Shown in pieces: positions 49,388 to 58,724 of a stretch of DNA of 64,000 bases. How positions within the stretch are numbered: the first letter of the stretch is position 1; the number at the start of each line of letters is the position of its first letter. A program made the translations under genes and the position numbers. The stretch is from Actinophytocola oryzae (GTDB taxonomy: Bacteria > Actinomycetota > Actinomycetes > Mycobacteriales > Pseudonocardiaceae), in contig NZ_SOCP01000004.1 of assembly GCF_004364325.1 (NCBI RefSeq), positions 310,001-374,000 on the forward strand, read 5' to 3'. The notes beneath the pieces were generated by a model. That model was not told the DNA's origin and ran no database searches. It saw nothing but the letters and a program-made list of their open reading frames with translations.

Positions 49388-49987
49388 ATGCAGGACCGGT
49401 CCCCGGCCGCCGCTGCTCTGCTGTCGGTCATGGACGAGGTGGTACGGCACGCACGGGCTCTGGTCGACGACGACGAGGTGGTGCGCCTGCGCGGGATCGC
49501 CGGTCTGGCAGCCCATCCACACGACGACACCGCCATCACCGAGCTGATCGAGTCGGTGAAGAACGACCTGTTCGGCGAGCTGTCGATCGTCGCGGCCGTC
49601 GCGCTCGCCGAGATGAACCGCGCCAACCCCGCCGTCGCGACGGCGGTGGCCGCCAGGTTCCGCGACACGGTCGGCAGCATCGCCCTCTACGGTGGCTACG
49701 ACCCCACGCTGCGGCTGACCTACTTCTTCGCCGTGGCCGGGATCCGTGACTGGTTCCACGGGATGCGGCCGGGCGACGTGCGGGCCAGGACCGACGAGTA
49801 CCGCGCGAACGTCCTGCGCTACGTCGCTGCGGGCAGCGACGGCGACGTAGCGACCGCCGCCCGGCTGATGGTGTGGTTCGAGTCCCTCGACACAGCGGGG
49901 CAGCGGCTCGTGTTCAGGACGGCGCGAAGGCTGTTACCCGGATGGGACCACTGGTTCAAGCCGCTGGCCCGTGCCACCCACCGCTAG
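49388..49987 (+). CDS. Hypothetical helical protein
   Basis: A 199-residue, mostly helical protein (VVRLRGIAGLAAHPHDDTAI, LSIVAAVALAEMNRANPAVA) that may hold HEAT-like turns; a conserved-looking stretch YDPTLRLTYFFAVAGIRDWF lies in the centre. I do not recognise a family. An ATG at 49430 is an alternative start that would leave room for a promoter. The stop shares CTAG with the converging acetyltransferase gene. Confidence 0.6.
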   Translation: MQDRSPAAAALLSVMDEVVRHARALVDDDEVVRLRGIAGLAAHPHDDTAITELIESVKNDLFGELSIVAAVALAEMNRANPAVATAVAARFRDTVGSIALYGGYDPTLRLTYFFAVAGIRDWFHGMRPGDVRARTDEYRANVLRYVAAGSDGDVATAARLMVWFESLDTAGQRLVFRTARRLLPGWDHWFKPLARATHR

Positions 49988-50526
49988 CGCGACTGCTCCG
50001 CCGTGTCGCTCGGGCGGATGCGGAACACCTGCATCCGCAGGTTGTAGTACTTGTCGGTCTCACCGACCCAGGACATGCCGATGCGTTTGGCCGTCCCGAT
50101 GGCACGCGTGTTGTTCGGGCGCGCCACCGCGAACAGCTCGTCGATCTCCTGGGTGAACGCCCAGCTGACCAGAGCCTTCCCCGCCTCGGACGCGTAGCCG
50201 TTGCCCCAGGCGTCCGGGCGCAGCTGCCAGCTCAGCTCGAGGTCCTCCTCGTACGGCGGGAGCAGGCGGATGCCCAGCCCGCCGACCACCTCGCCGTCCT
50301 CCGTGCGTTCGACCGCCCAGCGGCCCCGGGGCGGCATCATGTTCGGTTGCGCCTCGATCCACGCGTTCAGCACCAGGCCCATGGCCGCCTCGTCGGCGAC
50401 CTGCCCCATCGCCGGCGTCAGCCAGCGGGTGACCTTGTCCACGCCGTAGATCGACAGCGCCGCGGCCGCGTCGTCAGGCCGCCATTCCCGCACCACGAGC
50501 CGCTCGGTCGTCAGCTCATCGCCCAT
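49984..50526 (-). CDS. GNAT family acetyltransferase (RimJ/RimL-like)
   Basis: A 180-residue N-acetyltransferase: LTTERLVVREWRPDDA at the start, LSWQLRPDAWGNGYASEAGK as the acetyl-CoA loop, and PNNTRAIGTAKRIGMSWVG. RimJ/RimL-type enzymes acetylate protein N-termini, amines or small molecules. ATGs at 50544 and 50526 are both possible; the later fits the domain start. Monocistronic, next to the GlxA-type gene. Confidence 0.85.
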   Translation of the reverse strand: MGDELTTERLVVREWRPDDAAAALSIYGVDKVTRWLTPAMGQVADEAAMGLVLNAWIEAQPNMMPPRGRWAVERTEDGEVVGGLGIRLLPPYEEDLELSWQLRPDAWGNGYASEAGKALVSWAFTQEIDELFAVARPNNTRAIGTAKRIGMSWVGETDKYYNLRMQVFRIRPSDTAEQSR

Positions 50527-50575
50527 ACTTCGAACATTACCCATCCCGAGGGGCCTGCCGGTGTGATCCGTGCGC

Positions 50576-51469
50576 TCAGCGGGCACGCAGGCGGCGGAGC
50601 ATGCGGGCGTCCTCGAAGCCGACCGCGCGGGCCGCCGACTCGACCGTGGCGCCGTGGCGGATGAGGTGCTCCGCACGTTCCAGGCGCAGGAGGTGTTGGT
50701 AGCGCAGCGGGGTCAGGCCGGTCGCGCGGCCGAACAGGCGGGTCACCGTGCGTGCGCTGACGCCTGCCGCGCCCGCGAGCGTGGTCAGGGGGAGCGGGTC
50801 GCTGAACCTGGTGTCGATGAGGTCCTGCACGCGGTGCACGGTGTCGTCCACATGGGACCGATGACGCAGCATGGCGCTGGCCTGGTGCTCGTCGCCGTTG
50901 CGCCGCGCGTAGACGACCATCGAGCGGGCGACCCTGGCCGCGACCGCCGGACCGTGTCGCGTGGCCACGAGGTGCAGGGCCAGGTCGATGCCGCTCGCGA
51001 TGCCCGCCGACGTCGCGACCCGGCCGTCGACCACGTACAGGACGTCGCGGACCACGGTGGCCTTCGGATAGCGGCGGGCCAGCTCGTCCTGCAGGTCGTG
51101 GTGGGTGGTGGCGCGGCGGCCGTCGAGCAGGCCAGCCTTGCCCAGCGCGTCGGCGCCTGCGCACACGCTCACCACCATGCCGCCACTGTCGTGATGGGCA
51201 CGTATCCGGTCGAGGGTCGCCTGGCCGAGTGCGAACGTCGCGGCCAGTGACGGGGAGCGCCAGCCGGGCACCACGACCAGGTCGTCTGCCGTGAGGGTCG
51301 GCCACGTCGTGTCGGCACGCACGGGCAGGCCCTGCGCGGTGTTCACCTCGTCGTGCTCGGCCACCCAGTGCAGGTCGTAGCCGAGGACGTCGTCGAAGAA
51401 CACCTGCGCGGGCCCTGCCAGGTCGAGCAGGTGCACGCCCGGCGCGAGGACGAAGGCAACACGGGTCAC
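50576..51469 (-). CDS. GlxA family regulator (DJ-1/PfpI plus AraC domains)
   Basis: A 297-residue protein. Residues 1-175 are a DJ-1/PfpI-like domain (PGVHLLDLAGPAQVF, VVSVCAGADALGKAGLL with the nucleophile-elbow Cys); residues 205-297 are an AraC-type helix-turn-helix pair (LAGAAGVSARTVTRLF, RLERAEHLIRHGATVESAAR). The GTG start overlaps the stop of the upstream isochorismatase-like gene (GTGA), so the enzyme and regulator are co-expressed and the regulator probably controls this pair. Confidence 0.9.
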   Translation of the reverse strand: MTRVAFVLAPGVHLLDLAGPAQVFFDDVLGYDLHWVAEHDEVNTAQGLPVRADTTWPTLTADDLVVVPGWRSPSLAATFALGQATLDRIRAHHDSGGMVVSVCAGADALGKAGLLDGRRATTHHDLQDELARRYPKATVVRDVLYVVDGRVATSAGIASGIDLALHLVATRHGPAVAARVARSMVVYARRNGDEHQASAMLRHRSHVDDTVHRVQDLIDTRFSDPLPLTTLAGAAGVSARTVTRLFGRATGLTPLRYQHLLRLERAEHLIRHGATVESAARAVGFEDARMLRRLRAR

Positions 51470-52065
51470 GATCTGGTCATGGTACCCACGAGTTCGGCCA
51501 CCGTCCGCACCGTCGCGAAACCGCGGTCGGCGAGGACGAGTGCGGTGTGCGCGACGACGGCGTCCGCCTGCGTGGTGCGCGGGTCGGCGAGGATCTCCGC
51601 GATGGTCCGGTCCCTGGGCGCGTCCGGGTGCGGGATGGGGAACGTGGCGGTCGCGTCGACCACGTAGGTCATGTCGTAGCCGAGGTCGAAGCCGACGCGG
51701 GTGGTCGTCTCCACGCACTGCTCGCTGCGGATCCCGCACACCCGCAGCTCGCGGATGCCGTGCTGGGTCAGCAGCTGCGCGAGGTTCGTGGTGGTGAACG
51801 CGTTGATCGACGTCTTGACCAGCAGTGGCTCGTCGTCGCGGCGGTCGAGCTCCGGCATGAGGTGCACGTGCCCGCTGTCCGGGTCGAACACGCCGCCGGT
51901 GCCGGGTTCCGAGTGCAGGACCCAGACGACGAGGTCGACGTCCGCGCGGGCCGCCGCCACCAGCGTGTTGACGCGGTCGGTGATGTCGGGGTTGTTGACG
52001 GCCTGCCAGGCCTCCCGCCTGCGGAACGACTCCTGGACGTCGATCACGATCAGTGCTTTGCGCAT
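51466..52065 (-). CDS. Isochorismatase-like cysteine hydrolase
   Basis: A 199-residue cysteine hydrolase with the triad of the family: Asp9 in LIVIDVQ, Lys in LLVKTSINAF and Cys in GIRSEQCVETT. Related enzymes cleave nicotinamide, N-carbamoyl compounds or isochorismate; the substrate is not evident. It forms a two-gene operon with the GlxA-type regulator. Confidence 0.87.
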   Translation of the reverse strand: MRKALIVIDVQESFRRREAWQAVNNPDITDRVNTLVAAARADVDLVVWVLHSEPGTGGVFDPDSGHVHLMPELDRRDDEPLLVKTSINAFTTTNLAQLLTQHGIRELRVCGIRSEQCVETTTRVGFDLGYDMTYVVDATATFPIPHPDAPRDRTIAEILADPRTTQADAVVAHTALVLADRGFATVRTVAELVGTMTRS

Positions 52066-52161
52066 GGCACCAGACTCGTCGCAGGCTCGGCCGGTCTGTA
52101 GACACCATCCCGCCAGGGTGCGGACGGATCTGGTCAGTGGCGCGCCGGTCAGCGTGCTCGG

Positions 52162-52839
52162 TCAGATCTGGTTCCTGGCGCGTGTGCCCAGGATGATCGT
52201 CTCCGTGAAGCGGGCGACCGTGGCGGCGAAGTCGTCGTAGCCGAGGGCCAGCTCGGGATGTTCGGCATAGACCTGCGCGACCGCCGGTGGTGGGTGGGCG
52301 ATCTGCCGCAGCGAGGCGGCGACCGCGCTCACGGCACCGACGATCTCCTGGGCGTCGCCTTCGGACAGGTCGGGGAGGATCACCCGGACCGCGGCCGCCA
52401 TGGACTTGATCGAGAGGTGCGCCGCGAGCTTGAAACCGAACAGGTTCTCGACCGACACGTTGCGTTCGAGGTTCAGCGACGCGTGGGTGAAGACGTCGCA
52501 GAGGAACGGACGGTCGTCCAGCGTGGTGCCGAACGCCTCGCCGATCCCCTGGACGTCGCCGGTCGCGAGCGACTTCAGCTTGGCGGCGAGCACGTCCGAC
52601 CAGTCCCGCCACGCGTCGACGCCGAGGCGAAGGTAGATGTCCTCGCGAGTCTCGAAGTAACGCAGCAGTGCGGACTTGTGCATGCCGACCTCGCTCGCGA
52701 TGTCCGCGAGGCTGATGTCGCGTATCCCTTCGCGCTGGGCAAGCCGGAGGGCGGCCTCGAGGATCGCGGTCTGACGCAGCAGCTTCTGCTCTGGGCGCCG
52801 TGCCCGCTGGAAGTCGTCCTGGTCCCGCGACATGGTCAT
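52162..52839 (-). CDS. TetR family transcriptional regulator
   Basis: A 225-residue repressor with the N-terminal helix-turn-helix (ILEAALRLAQREGIRDISLA, VGMHKSALLRYFETREDIYL) and a TetR_C-type ligand domain (RVILPDLSEGDAQEIVGAV). Two adjacent ATGs (52839, 52833) are possible. It lies 42 bases downstream of the aldehyde-oxidase genes on the same strand and may regulate them. Confidence 0.9.
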   Translation of the reverse strand: MTMSRDQDDFQRARRPEQKLLRQTAILEAALRLAQREGIRDISLADIASEVGMHKSALLRYFETREDIYLRLGVDAWRDWSDVLAAKLKSLATGDVQGIGEAFGTTLDDRPFLCDVFTHASLNLERNVSVENLFGFKLAAHLSIKSMAAAVRVILPDLSEGDAQEIVGAVSAVAASLRQIAHPPPAVAQVYAEHPELALGYDDFAATVARFTETIILGTRARNQI

Positions 52840-52881
52840 ACGGTAACCACGACACCGGCGCATCACGCGGTCAAGTCCTGG

Positions 52882-55116
52882 TCACAGCAGTTTGTCCAGG
52901 GTGATCGGCAGGTCGCGGACCCGCCGGCCGGTGGCGTGGTGGACGGCGTTGGCGATCGCGCCTGCCACGCCGACGATGCCGACCTCGCCCGCGCCGAGCA
53001 CGCCGAGCGGCATGGTCGGGTCGGGATCGCCGAGACACTCGATGTCGATGCGTGGGATGTCGGCGTGCACGGGCACGTGGTACTCGGCCAGGTTGGCGTT
53101 GACGATTCGCCCGGTGTCCCGGTCGACGAGGGTCTCCTCGCCGAGCGCGGCGCCGATCCCCATGACGATGCCGCCACGCAGCTGGCTGGCCGCCGTCTTG
53201 GCGTTGACGACGGTGCCGATGTCGAACACCCCCAGCCAGCGGGAGACTCGTACCTCGCCCGTGTCCTGGTCGACCCGCACCTCGCAGAACTGCGCGCCAC
53301 AGGCGGCTTTCACGTAGCGGCGCCGGTCGCGGAGGAACTTCGTCATGAAGCGGACCTGCCCGCCCAGCTGTCCGAGGCGGGTGTCGGAACCGACGGTGGC
53401 GGTGAGGTGGTCGCGTCCGGCGAGGGTGAGGATCGCGCCGGGCGACTCGGCCGGTGACACCCCGGCACGGCGTGCGAGCCTGCGGAGGTCCCGTTTCAGC
53501 CTGGCGGTGCCCTCGAGGATGCTCGACGTGACGCTCGCGGTCTGCGCGGAACCGCCCGCCCCGGGCCCGGCGGGTAGGTCGCTGTCGCCGTACTCGACAC
53601 GCACCGCCGCGAACGGGACGCCGAGCGAGTACGCCGTGACCTGGCCGAACGCGGTGGCCGAGCCCATGCCCATCTCGTGGAAGGCGCAGCGGAGGAGCAC
53701 GGTGCCGTCGGCGGAGATGCGGAGGGTGAGGTTGGCGGGGAACTGCCAGGAGGGGTGGTAGGCGGTGGCGACGCCCATGCCGACGAGCCAGCGACCGTCG
53801 CGCATGGAGCCGGGCTCGGGAGTGCGGTCCTGCCAGCGGAACCGTTTGGCGCCACGGGCGTACGCCTCGCGGAGCCCGCGGCGCGCGAAGAGCTTGCCGT
53901 CGAGCGGGTTCCGGTCGGGCTCGTTGCGCATTCGGAACTCGATGGGGTCGAGGTCGAGCCGGTAGGCCAGCTCGTCGACGGCCGCCTCGAGGGCGAAGGA
54001 GCCAATGGACTCGCCAGGGGCACGCATCGAGGTGGTGGACAGGGCGTCGAGGGTGACCTGGCTCTGCTGCACGAGGATGTTCTCGGCGTCGTAGAGGTGG
54101 CGCGACTGGGAGACGACCTGCTCCTCGACGCCGCCGACCCGGCCGAGCTGGGTGACGCTCGTGTGGATCAGCGCCGTGAGCCTGCCGTCGTGGCCGGCGC
54201 CGAGCGCGACGCGCTGGGCGGACGGGGTACGGCCGCCGACCGTGCGGTAGACGCCTTCGCGGGTGAGCATCAGGCGCACGGGTCTGCCGACGACCCTCGC
54301 GGCGAGCACGGCGAGGATGGTGCCCGGCCAGACGTTGATCTTGCCACCGAACCCGCCGCCGACGAACGTGGAGATCACGTGCACGTCGGTGTGGCTGACT
54401 CCGAACTTGTGCGCGAGGTGCCGTCGGGTCCAGTCGATGTTCTGGGCGCCGTCGTACACGGTGAGGCGGTCGCCGGTCCACGCGGCGGTGGTGGCGTGGG
54501 GCTCCAGTGCGTTGTGGTGGTGCATCGGGGTGGTGAAGTGGAGGTCGACGGAGACGTCGGCGGCTTCGAGGGCCGCGTCGGCGTCGCCTTTGCCGCCCCC
54601 GCCCGGAATGAGCCCGCTGTTCTTCTGGGCGACGGCGTTGGGTAGTTCCCGCTCGAAGTTCGTCGTCGCGGGTAGTTGGGCGTAGCTGACACGCACGCGG
54701 CGGGCGGCGTCACGGGCCGCTTCGAGCGAGGTGGCGACGACGACGGCCACGGGCTGGCCGTTCCAGTGGACCTCGTCGGTGTTGAGGTAGTTGACCGTGG
54801 TCGACGTCGCGAGTGTCGACATGTTGACGAGGCTCGGCCTGGGTGGGGCCTTCATCTCCGGGGCGTTCTCGTGGGTGATCACGGCGAGGACGCCGGGAAG
54901 GCCGAGGGCATCCTCGGTGTCGACGGCGGTGATGCGGCCCCGGGTGACGGTGGCGTGCACGAGGGCGGCGTGGGCCAGGTCGGGGAAGGGGTACTCGGCG
55001 GAGAACCGGGCGGCACCGGTCGTCTTGACGTGCCCGTCGACACGGTTGAGCGGCTCGCCGAGGACACGGGTCCTCGTGGGAACCGGAGTGTGCGGGAGTG
55101 CCGGTGCCTGGGTCAT
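52882..55116 (-). CDS. Molybdenum hydroxylase large subunit (PaoC/XdhA-like)
   Basis: A 744-residue molybdopterin-binding subunit of the three-subunit aldehyde oxidase/xanthine dehydrogenase type. Visible are the N-terminal a/b hammerhead ([20 protein letters not shown]), [28 protein letters not shown] and the active-site Glu in [10 protein letters not shown] near the end. The enzyme hydroxylates aldehydes or N-heterocycles with water. ATG overlaps the stop of the FAD-subunit gene (ATGA). Confidence 0.92.
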   Translation of the reverse strand: MTQAPALPHTPVPTRTRVLGEPLNRVDGHVKTTGAARFSAEYPFPDLAHAALVHATVTRGRITAVDTEDALGLPGVLAVITHENAPEMKAPPRPSLVNMSTLATSTTVNYLNTDEVHWNGQPVAVVVATSLEAARDAARRVRVSYAQLPATTNFERELPNAVAQKNSGLIPGGGGKGDADAALEAADVSVDLHFTTPMHHHNALEPHATTAAWTGDRLTVYDGAQNIDWTRRHLAHKFGVSHTDVHVISTFVGGGFGGKINVWPGTILAVLAARVVGRPVRLMLTREGVYRTVGGRTPSAQRVALGAGHDGRLTALIHTSVTQLGRVGGVEEQVVSQSRHLYDAENILVQQSQVTLDALSTTSMRAPGESIGSFALEAAVDELAYRLDLDPIEFRMRNEPDRNPLDGKLFARRGLREAYARGAKRFRWQDRTPEPGSMRDGRWLVGMGVATAYHPSWQFPANLTLRISADGTVLLRCAFHEMGMGSATAFGQVTAYSLGVPFAAVRVEYGDSDLPAGPGAGGSAQTASVTSSILEGTARLKRDLRRLARRAGVSPAESPGAILTLAGRDHLTATVGSDTRLGQLGGQVRFMTKFLRDRRRYVKAACGAQFCEVRVDQDTGEVRVSRWLGVFDIGTVVNAKTAASQLRGGIVMGIGAALGEETLVDRDTGRIVNANLAEYHVPVHADIPRIDIECLGDPDPTMPLGVLGAGEVGIVGVAGAIANAVHHATGRRVRDLPITLDKLL

Positions 55117-56111
55117 GAGAGGTGCTCCGCGGGTGGGATCAGGGTGCGCAGGGTCGCCACGACGGTCCGCCGGGTCAGCTCGAGCTTGAACTCGTTGTCC
55201 GGCTGGGTGATGGCGTCCGCCAGCTCGGCTTCGGCCGCCGTGCGGAAGGCCTCTTCCGTCGCGGGGCCCTGTTTCAGGGTCTCCTCGGCTTTGAGCGCTC
55301 GCCACGGGCGGGTGCCAACGCCGCCCAGTGCCAGGCGGACCTCGGCCACCCGACCGGACTCCACCCGCAGCGCCGCGGCCACCGAGACCAGTGCGAATGC
55401 GTACGACGACCGGTCCCGGACCTTGCGGTAACGGGAGTTCGCCGCGACGGGTAGCGGCGGCAGTTCGACCGCCGTGATCAGCTCGTCCTCCGCCAGCGTC
55501 GACTCGAGTTGGGGCGTCGAGCCCGGGGTGACGTGGAACTCCGACATCGGGATCCGGCGTGGGCCCCTGGTGCTTTCCACCTCCACCGTGGCGTCGAGGG
55601 CGGTCAGGGCCACGCACATGTCCGAGGCGTGCGTGGCCATGCAGTGGGGGCTCGTGCCCAGGATCGCGTGGTTGCGGGTGAAGCCGGTCCGCGCCGCGCA
55701 GCCGGTGCCGGGCTCGCGCTTGTTGCACGGCATCGTCGTGTCGTAGAAGTAGTGGCACCTCGTCCGTTGCAGCAGGTTGCCGCCGACCGTCGCCATGTTG
55801 CGCAGCTGGCCCGACGCGCCCATCAGGATCGCCTGGGTCAGCATCGGGTAGCGGGTCCGGACCAACGGATGCGCCGCCAGGTGACTGTTCCGGACCAATG
55901 CCCCAATTCGGATATTACCCGTAGGTAGTTCGGTTACTTCGTTCAGCGGAAGGGACGTTACGTCGATGACGGTGTCGGGGTGTTCTATATCACTTCTGAT
56001 CAGATCGACCAGATTTGTACCACCGCCCAAAATCTTGGCGTCGGGCGTGACGAAGATCGTTTTTACCGCTTCTTGAACGTCTGTCGGGCGAAGGTAGTTC
56101 AGTGGTCTCAT
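55113..56111 (-). CDS. Molybdenum hydroxylase FAD subunit (PaoB-like) with extra Fe-S loop
   Basis: A 332-residue FAD-binding subunit: [32 protein letters not shown] and the FAD/CO dehydrogenase C-terminal domain. The loop with [18 protein letters not shown] and TGCAA matches the cysteine-rich insertion that carries a 4Fe-4S cluster in E. coli PaoB, so this enzyme probably has that extra cluster. Starts and ends overlap both neighbours. Confidence 0.92.
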   Translation of the reverse strand: MRPLNYLRPTDVQEAVKTIFVTPDAKILGGGTNLVDLIRSDIEHPDTVIDVTSLPLNEVTELPTGNIRIGALVRNSHLAAHPLVRTRYPMLTQAILMGASGQLRNMATVGGNLLQRTRCHYFYDTTMPCNKREPGTGCAARTGFTRNHAILGTSPHCMATHASDMCVALTALDATVEVESTRGPRRIPMSEFHVTPGSTPQLESTLAEDELITAVELPPLPVAANSRYRKVRDRSSYAFALVSVAAALRVESGRVAEVRLALGGVGTRPWRALKAEETLKQGPATEEAFRTAAEAELADAITQPDNEFKLELTRRTVVATLRTLIPPAEHLS

Positions 56112-56593
56112 CTGGCTGTGTCCTCGATCGCCGCGACTATGCCGTTGTAGGCCCCGCAGCGGCACAGGTTGCCGCTCATGCGCTCGCGGATCTCCTCGGC
56201 GGTCAGCGTGGGGGTCTTCGACACGTCTTCCGTTGCCGCGCTTGGCATCCCGGCTCTGTGCTCCGCCAGCATGCCGATGGCCGAGCAGATCTGGCCGGAC
56301 GTGCAGTAGCCGCACTGGAAGCCGTCGTGGTGCACGAACGCAGCCTGTAGTGGGTGGTCGACGCCCTCGATGGTGGTGATCTCGCGGCCCTCGTACTGCA
56401 TCGCCAGGGCCAGGCACGACAGGATGCGCTCGCCGTCCGCAAGCACCGTGCAGGCGCCGCATGCGCCCTGGTCACAGCCCTTCTTCGTGCCCGTGAGACC
56501 CACGTGCTCGCGTAACGCGTCGAGCACGCTCACTCTCGCGTCGATCTCCACCGGGTGGGTGGTCCCGTTGACGCGCATTCGTACCTCGGTCAC
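56108..56593 (-). CDS. Molybdenum hydroxylase 2Fe-2S subunit (PaoA-like)
   Basis: A 161-residue subunit with two 2Fe-2S domains: the plant ferredoxin-like motif [15 protein letters not shown] and the helical one [11 protein letters not shown] with NLCRCGAY. Unlike E. coli PaoA it has no Tat signal, so the enzyme is cytoplasmic. GTG start; first gene of the four-gene leftward run that includes the TetR gene. Confidence 0.93.
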   Translation of the reverse strand: MTEVRMRVNGTTHPVEIDARVSVLDALREHVGLTGTKKGCDQGACGACTVLADGERILSCLALAMQYEGREITTIEGVDHPLQAAFVHHDGFQCGYCTSGQICSAIGMLAEHRAGMPSAATEDVSKTPTLTAEEIRERMSGNLCRCGAYNGIVAAIEDTAR

Positions 56594-56886
56594 CGCTGCG
56601 CTCCGTTCGTCGGCCGTGGTCCGGCTCGATTTCGAGCTTAGCGAAACGCCGTTGACTTAACAAGGCGACGGCGTTGCGTTAACCGAGTCGTGGTTGACCC
56701 AATTGGCAGATCGTCGATCGGGCGAACGGAGCAAGGTCTGACATGTACGTTCCGTGTGGGGACCCGGTGAAAGTCCACTCAGAAGAGTGGCTAACCTACG
56801 CAGCGGATTTCGTGGTCGGCGACTCTCGGTCGATAGACGGGCGTTACCGGCTTCCCGTTCAATTGACGAAGCAGCCGGAGGCATCC
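56594..56886 (+). other. Leader region of the LAxTG protein gene
   Basis: About 290 bases between the divergent 2Fe-2S subunit and surface-protein genes. It holds a small hairpin, CCACTC-AGAA-GAGTGG at 56775-56790, and an in-frame extension of the surface-protein gene from an ATG at 56743. The 48 codons of this extension do not look like a signal peptide. No known riboswitch was recognised. Confidence 0.4.
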
Positions 56887-57558
56887 TTGGCACTCAACAC
56901 GACTCCGCGCCGCCGTTTCGGCGTGGCTCTCGGTGTGGTTCTGACCGGCGTCGCTGCCGGCCTCATCGGGTTCGCGGGCGCCGCCAGCGCCCACACTCGC
57001 GACGTGAAGGCCGCCTGCGAGGGCGACACCACGACGCTGCAGCTCAACTTGCAGTCGTACGCGACGAGCAAGAAGAAGGAAAACCACGTCAAGGTCACCG
57101 ACGGCACCGAGACGCTCGTGGACGAGGGCTTCCAGTCCAAGTTCGTGAAGAACTACAAGACGTCCGGCTCCGTGGAGCACACCTTCACGGTCGTCGTGAC
57201 GGCGTGGGACGACAACGCGAAGTACGGCTTCACGCAGACTCTCCACGTGAAGGCCTGCGTCGCCGCGCCGCCGTCGTCGACCTCCGAGACCACGACCACT
57301 ACCACCACGACGTCGTCGTCGACGACCGAGACCACGTCCTCCACCGAGGCTCCCCCGACGGAGACCACCTCGTCCACGGAGAACGTCGTGGCCCCGCCGT
57401 CCGTGACGCCGACCACCACCACGACGACGCCGGAGGTCAAGGAAGAGGCCCTCGCCTCGACCGGCGCGAGCATCGGCCTGCCGCTGGGCATCGCGGGCGT
57501 GCTGCTCGCGGGTGGCGCGGCGGCGCTGTTCGTCGTTCGTCGGCGCAGCAAGGCCTGA
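56887..57558 (+). CDS. LAxTG cell-wall-anchored surface protein
   Basis: A 223-residue exported protein. The start is the TTG at 56887, because GGAGG lies six bases upstream and the signal peptide (FGVALGVVLTGVAAGLIGFA, cleavage after ASA) begins right there. The mature part is about 95 residues with two cysteines, then a Thr/Ser/Pro-rich spacer of about 60 residues, and the sorting signal LASTG followed by a hydrophobic helix and RRRSKA. LAxTG is the recognition motif of class E sortases. The binding partner is unknown. Terminated by a strong hairpin. Confidence 0.82.
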   Translation: MALNTTPRRRFGVALGVVLTGVAAGLIGFAGAASAHTRDVKAACEGDTTTLQLNLQSYATSKKKENHVKVTDGTETLVDEGFQSKFVKNYKTSGSVEHTFTVVVTAWDDNAKYGFTQTLHVKACVAAPPSSTSETTTTTTTTSSSTTETTSSTEAPPTETTSSTENVVAPPSVTPTTTTTTPEVKEEALASTGASIGLPLGIAGVLLAGGAAALFVVRRRSKA

Positions 57559-57576
57559 CAGCCAGACCAGTACGAA

Positions 57577-57618
57577 CGCAGAGGGCGGGGCCGCGCGGGT
57601 GCGGGCCCGCCCTCTGCG
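57577..57618 (+). terminator. Terminator after the surface-protein gene
   Basis: Perfect 13-bp arms CGCAGAGGGCGGG and CCCGCCCTCTGCG with a 16-base loop, followed by TTTG. Confidence 0.82.
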
Positions 57619-57643
57619 TTTGCGGACACCTCCGTACGGGTAT
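57618..57643 (+). promoter_or_regulatory. SigF-like promoter of the YbdK-type gene
   Basis: GTTT (57618-57621), 16 bases, GGGTAT (57638-57643), ten bases before the GTG start, so the mRNA is leaderless or nearly so. The -35 overlaps the last base of the preceding terminator stem. Confidence 0.6.
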
Positions 57644-57652
57644 GAAGCCCGT

Positions 57653-58714
57653 GTGACAACAGGACAGCTCACGCTCGGCGTCGAAGAGGAGTTTCTCCTC
57701 GTGGGGACCGACGGCCTGCTTTCCCGCTACGGTCCCGAGATCGCCGACGCGAGCGAAGGCGAGCACGTCGAGGCGGAGCTGAAGACCTGCCAGGTCGAGG
57801 CCATCACGTCCGTGTGCCGCACGCCGGAAGAGGTCCTCACCGAGCTGACGGCCATGCGGGCGGAACTGTCCGAGGCCGCCGTACGCAGGGGACTGCGGAT
57901 CCTGCCGAGCGGCTGTCCGGTCATGCCGGAGACCGAACAGCAGGAGATCACGCCGAACCCCCGGTACCTCCGGATGGCCGACTGGTTCGGTGCGACCGTC
58001 CGTTCGGTGGCAACCTGCGGATGTCATGTCCACGTCGGCATCCCGGACCGCGAGACCGGCGTCCGGATCATCAACCAGACCAGGCCGTGGCTGCCCGTCC
58101 TGCTGACCATCACGGCCAACTCCCCGTTCGACGGCGCGGACACCGGCTACGCCAGCTGGCGCTACCAGGAGTGGTCCCGCTGGCCCTCGGCAGGGGCGCC
58201 ACCGCTGTTCTCCGGACTCGACGAGTACGAGTCCACCGTGGACAGCATGCTGCGCTGTGGCGCGCTCATGGACCGCGCGATGATCTACTGGGACATCCGA
58301 TTATCCGAACGGCATCCGACGGTCGAGTTCCGAATCAGCGACGTCGCGGTGACCGCCACGCACGCGACCCTGTTCGCCACGCTCGTCCGAGGTCTCGTCG
58401 CCCACGCGCTCGACACCGCCGCCCCGCCGCCCCAGCTGCCGCAGACGATCCTGCGTGCCAACCTCTGGCGCGCGTCGAGAGAAGGCCTGAGCGGCTCGGC
58501 ACTGCACCCCGTGACCGGCGAGATGACGCCCGTCCAGTCCCAGTTGGACGATCTGGTCGAGCTGCTGGCGCCGGTGCTCGGCGAGGACCTCGAGTTCGTC
58601 AAGGCGGGGGTGGCACACCTGCGCGAGCGGGGGACCGGCGCGGCACGCCAACGCGCGGCGTACAACCGTCGTGGTGAGCTGATCGACGTCGTGGACGCCT
58701 TGACCGGCAAGTAG
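57653..58714 (+). CDS. Carboxylate-amine ligase, YbdK (glutamate-cysteine ligase 2) family
   Basis: A 353-residue GCS2-family protein: LTLGVEEEFLLVG, CGCHVHVGIPDRETGVRIIN and WDIRLSERHPTVEFRI with the nucleotide/metal acidic and histidine residues. E. coli YbdK has weak glutamate-cysteine ligase activity; actinobacterial homologues have unknown roles. The GTG at 57653 has no ribosome site, fitting leaderless translation from the SigF-like promoter. The MFS gene follows after ten bases and may be co-transcribed. Confidence 0.88.
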   Translation: MTTGQLTLGVEEEFLLVGTDGLLSRYGPEIADASEGEHVEAELKTCQVEAITSVCRTPEEVLTELTAMRAELSEAAVRRGLRILPSGCPVMPETEQQEITPNPRYLRMADWFGATVRSVATCGCHVHVGIPDRETGVRIINQTRPWLPVLLTITANSPFDGADTGYASWRYQEWSRWPSAGAPPLFSGLDEYESTVDSMLRCGALMDRAMIYWDIRLSERHPTVEFRISDVAVTATHATLFATLVRGLVAHALDTAAPPPQLPQTILRANLWRASREGLSGSALHPVTGEMTPVQSQLDDLVELLAPVLGEDLEFVKAGVAHLRERGTGAARQRAAYNRRGELIDVVDALTGK

Positions 58715-58724
58715 AGTCGGGCGT

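Noticed and set aside
52882-55758. Open frame of 958 codons on the minus strand as one long fusion protein
   Set aside because: The first 214 codons are out of frame with the FAD subunit, which they overlap. The real start is the ATG at 55116, overlapping the FAD-subunit stop.
56743-56886. Cobalamin or c-di-GMP riboswitch in the leader of the surface-protein gene
   Set aside because: GGTGAAAGTCC recalls a fragment of the cobalamin element, but the B12 box and the multi-helix core are absent; the c-di-GMP motif was also not found.
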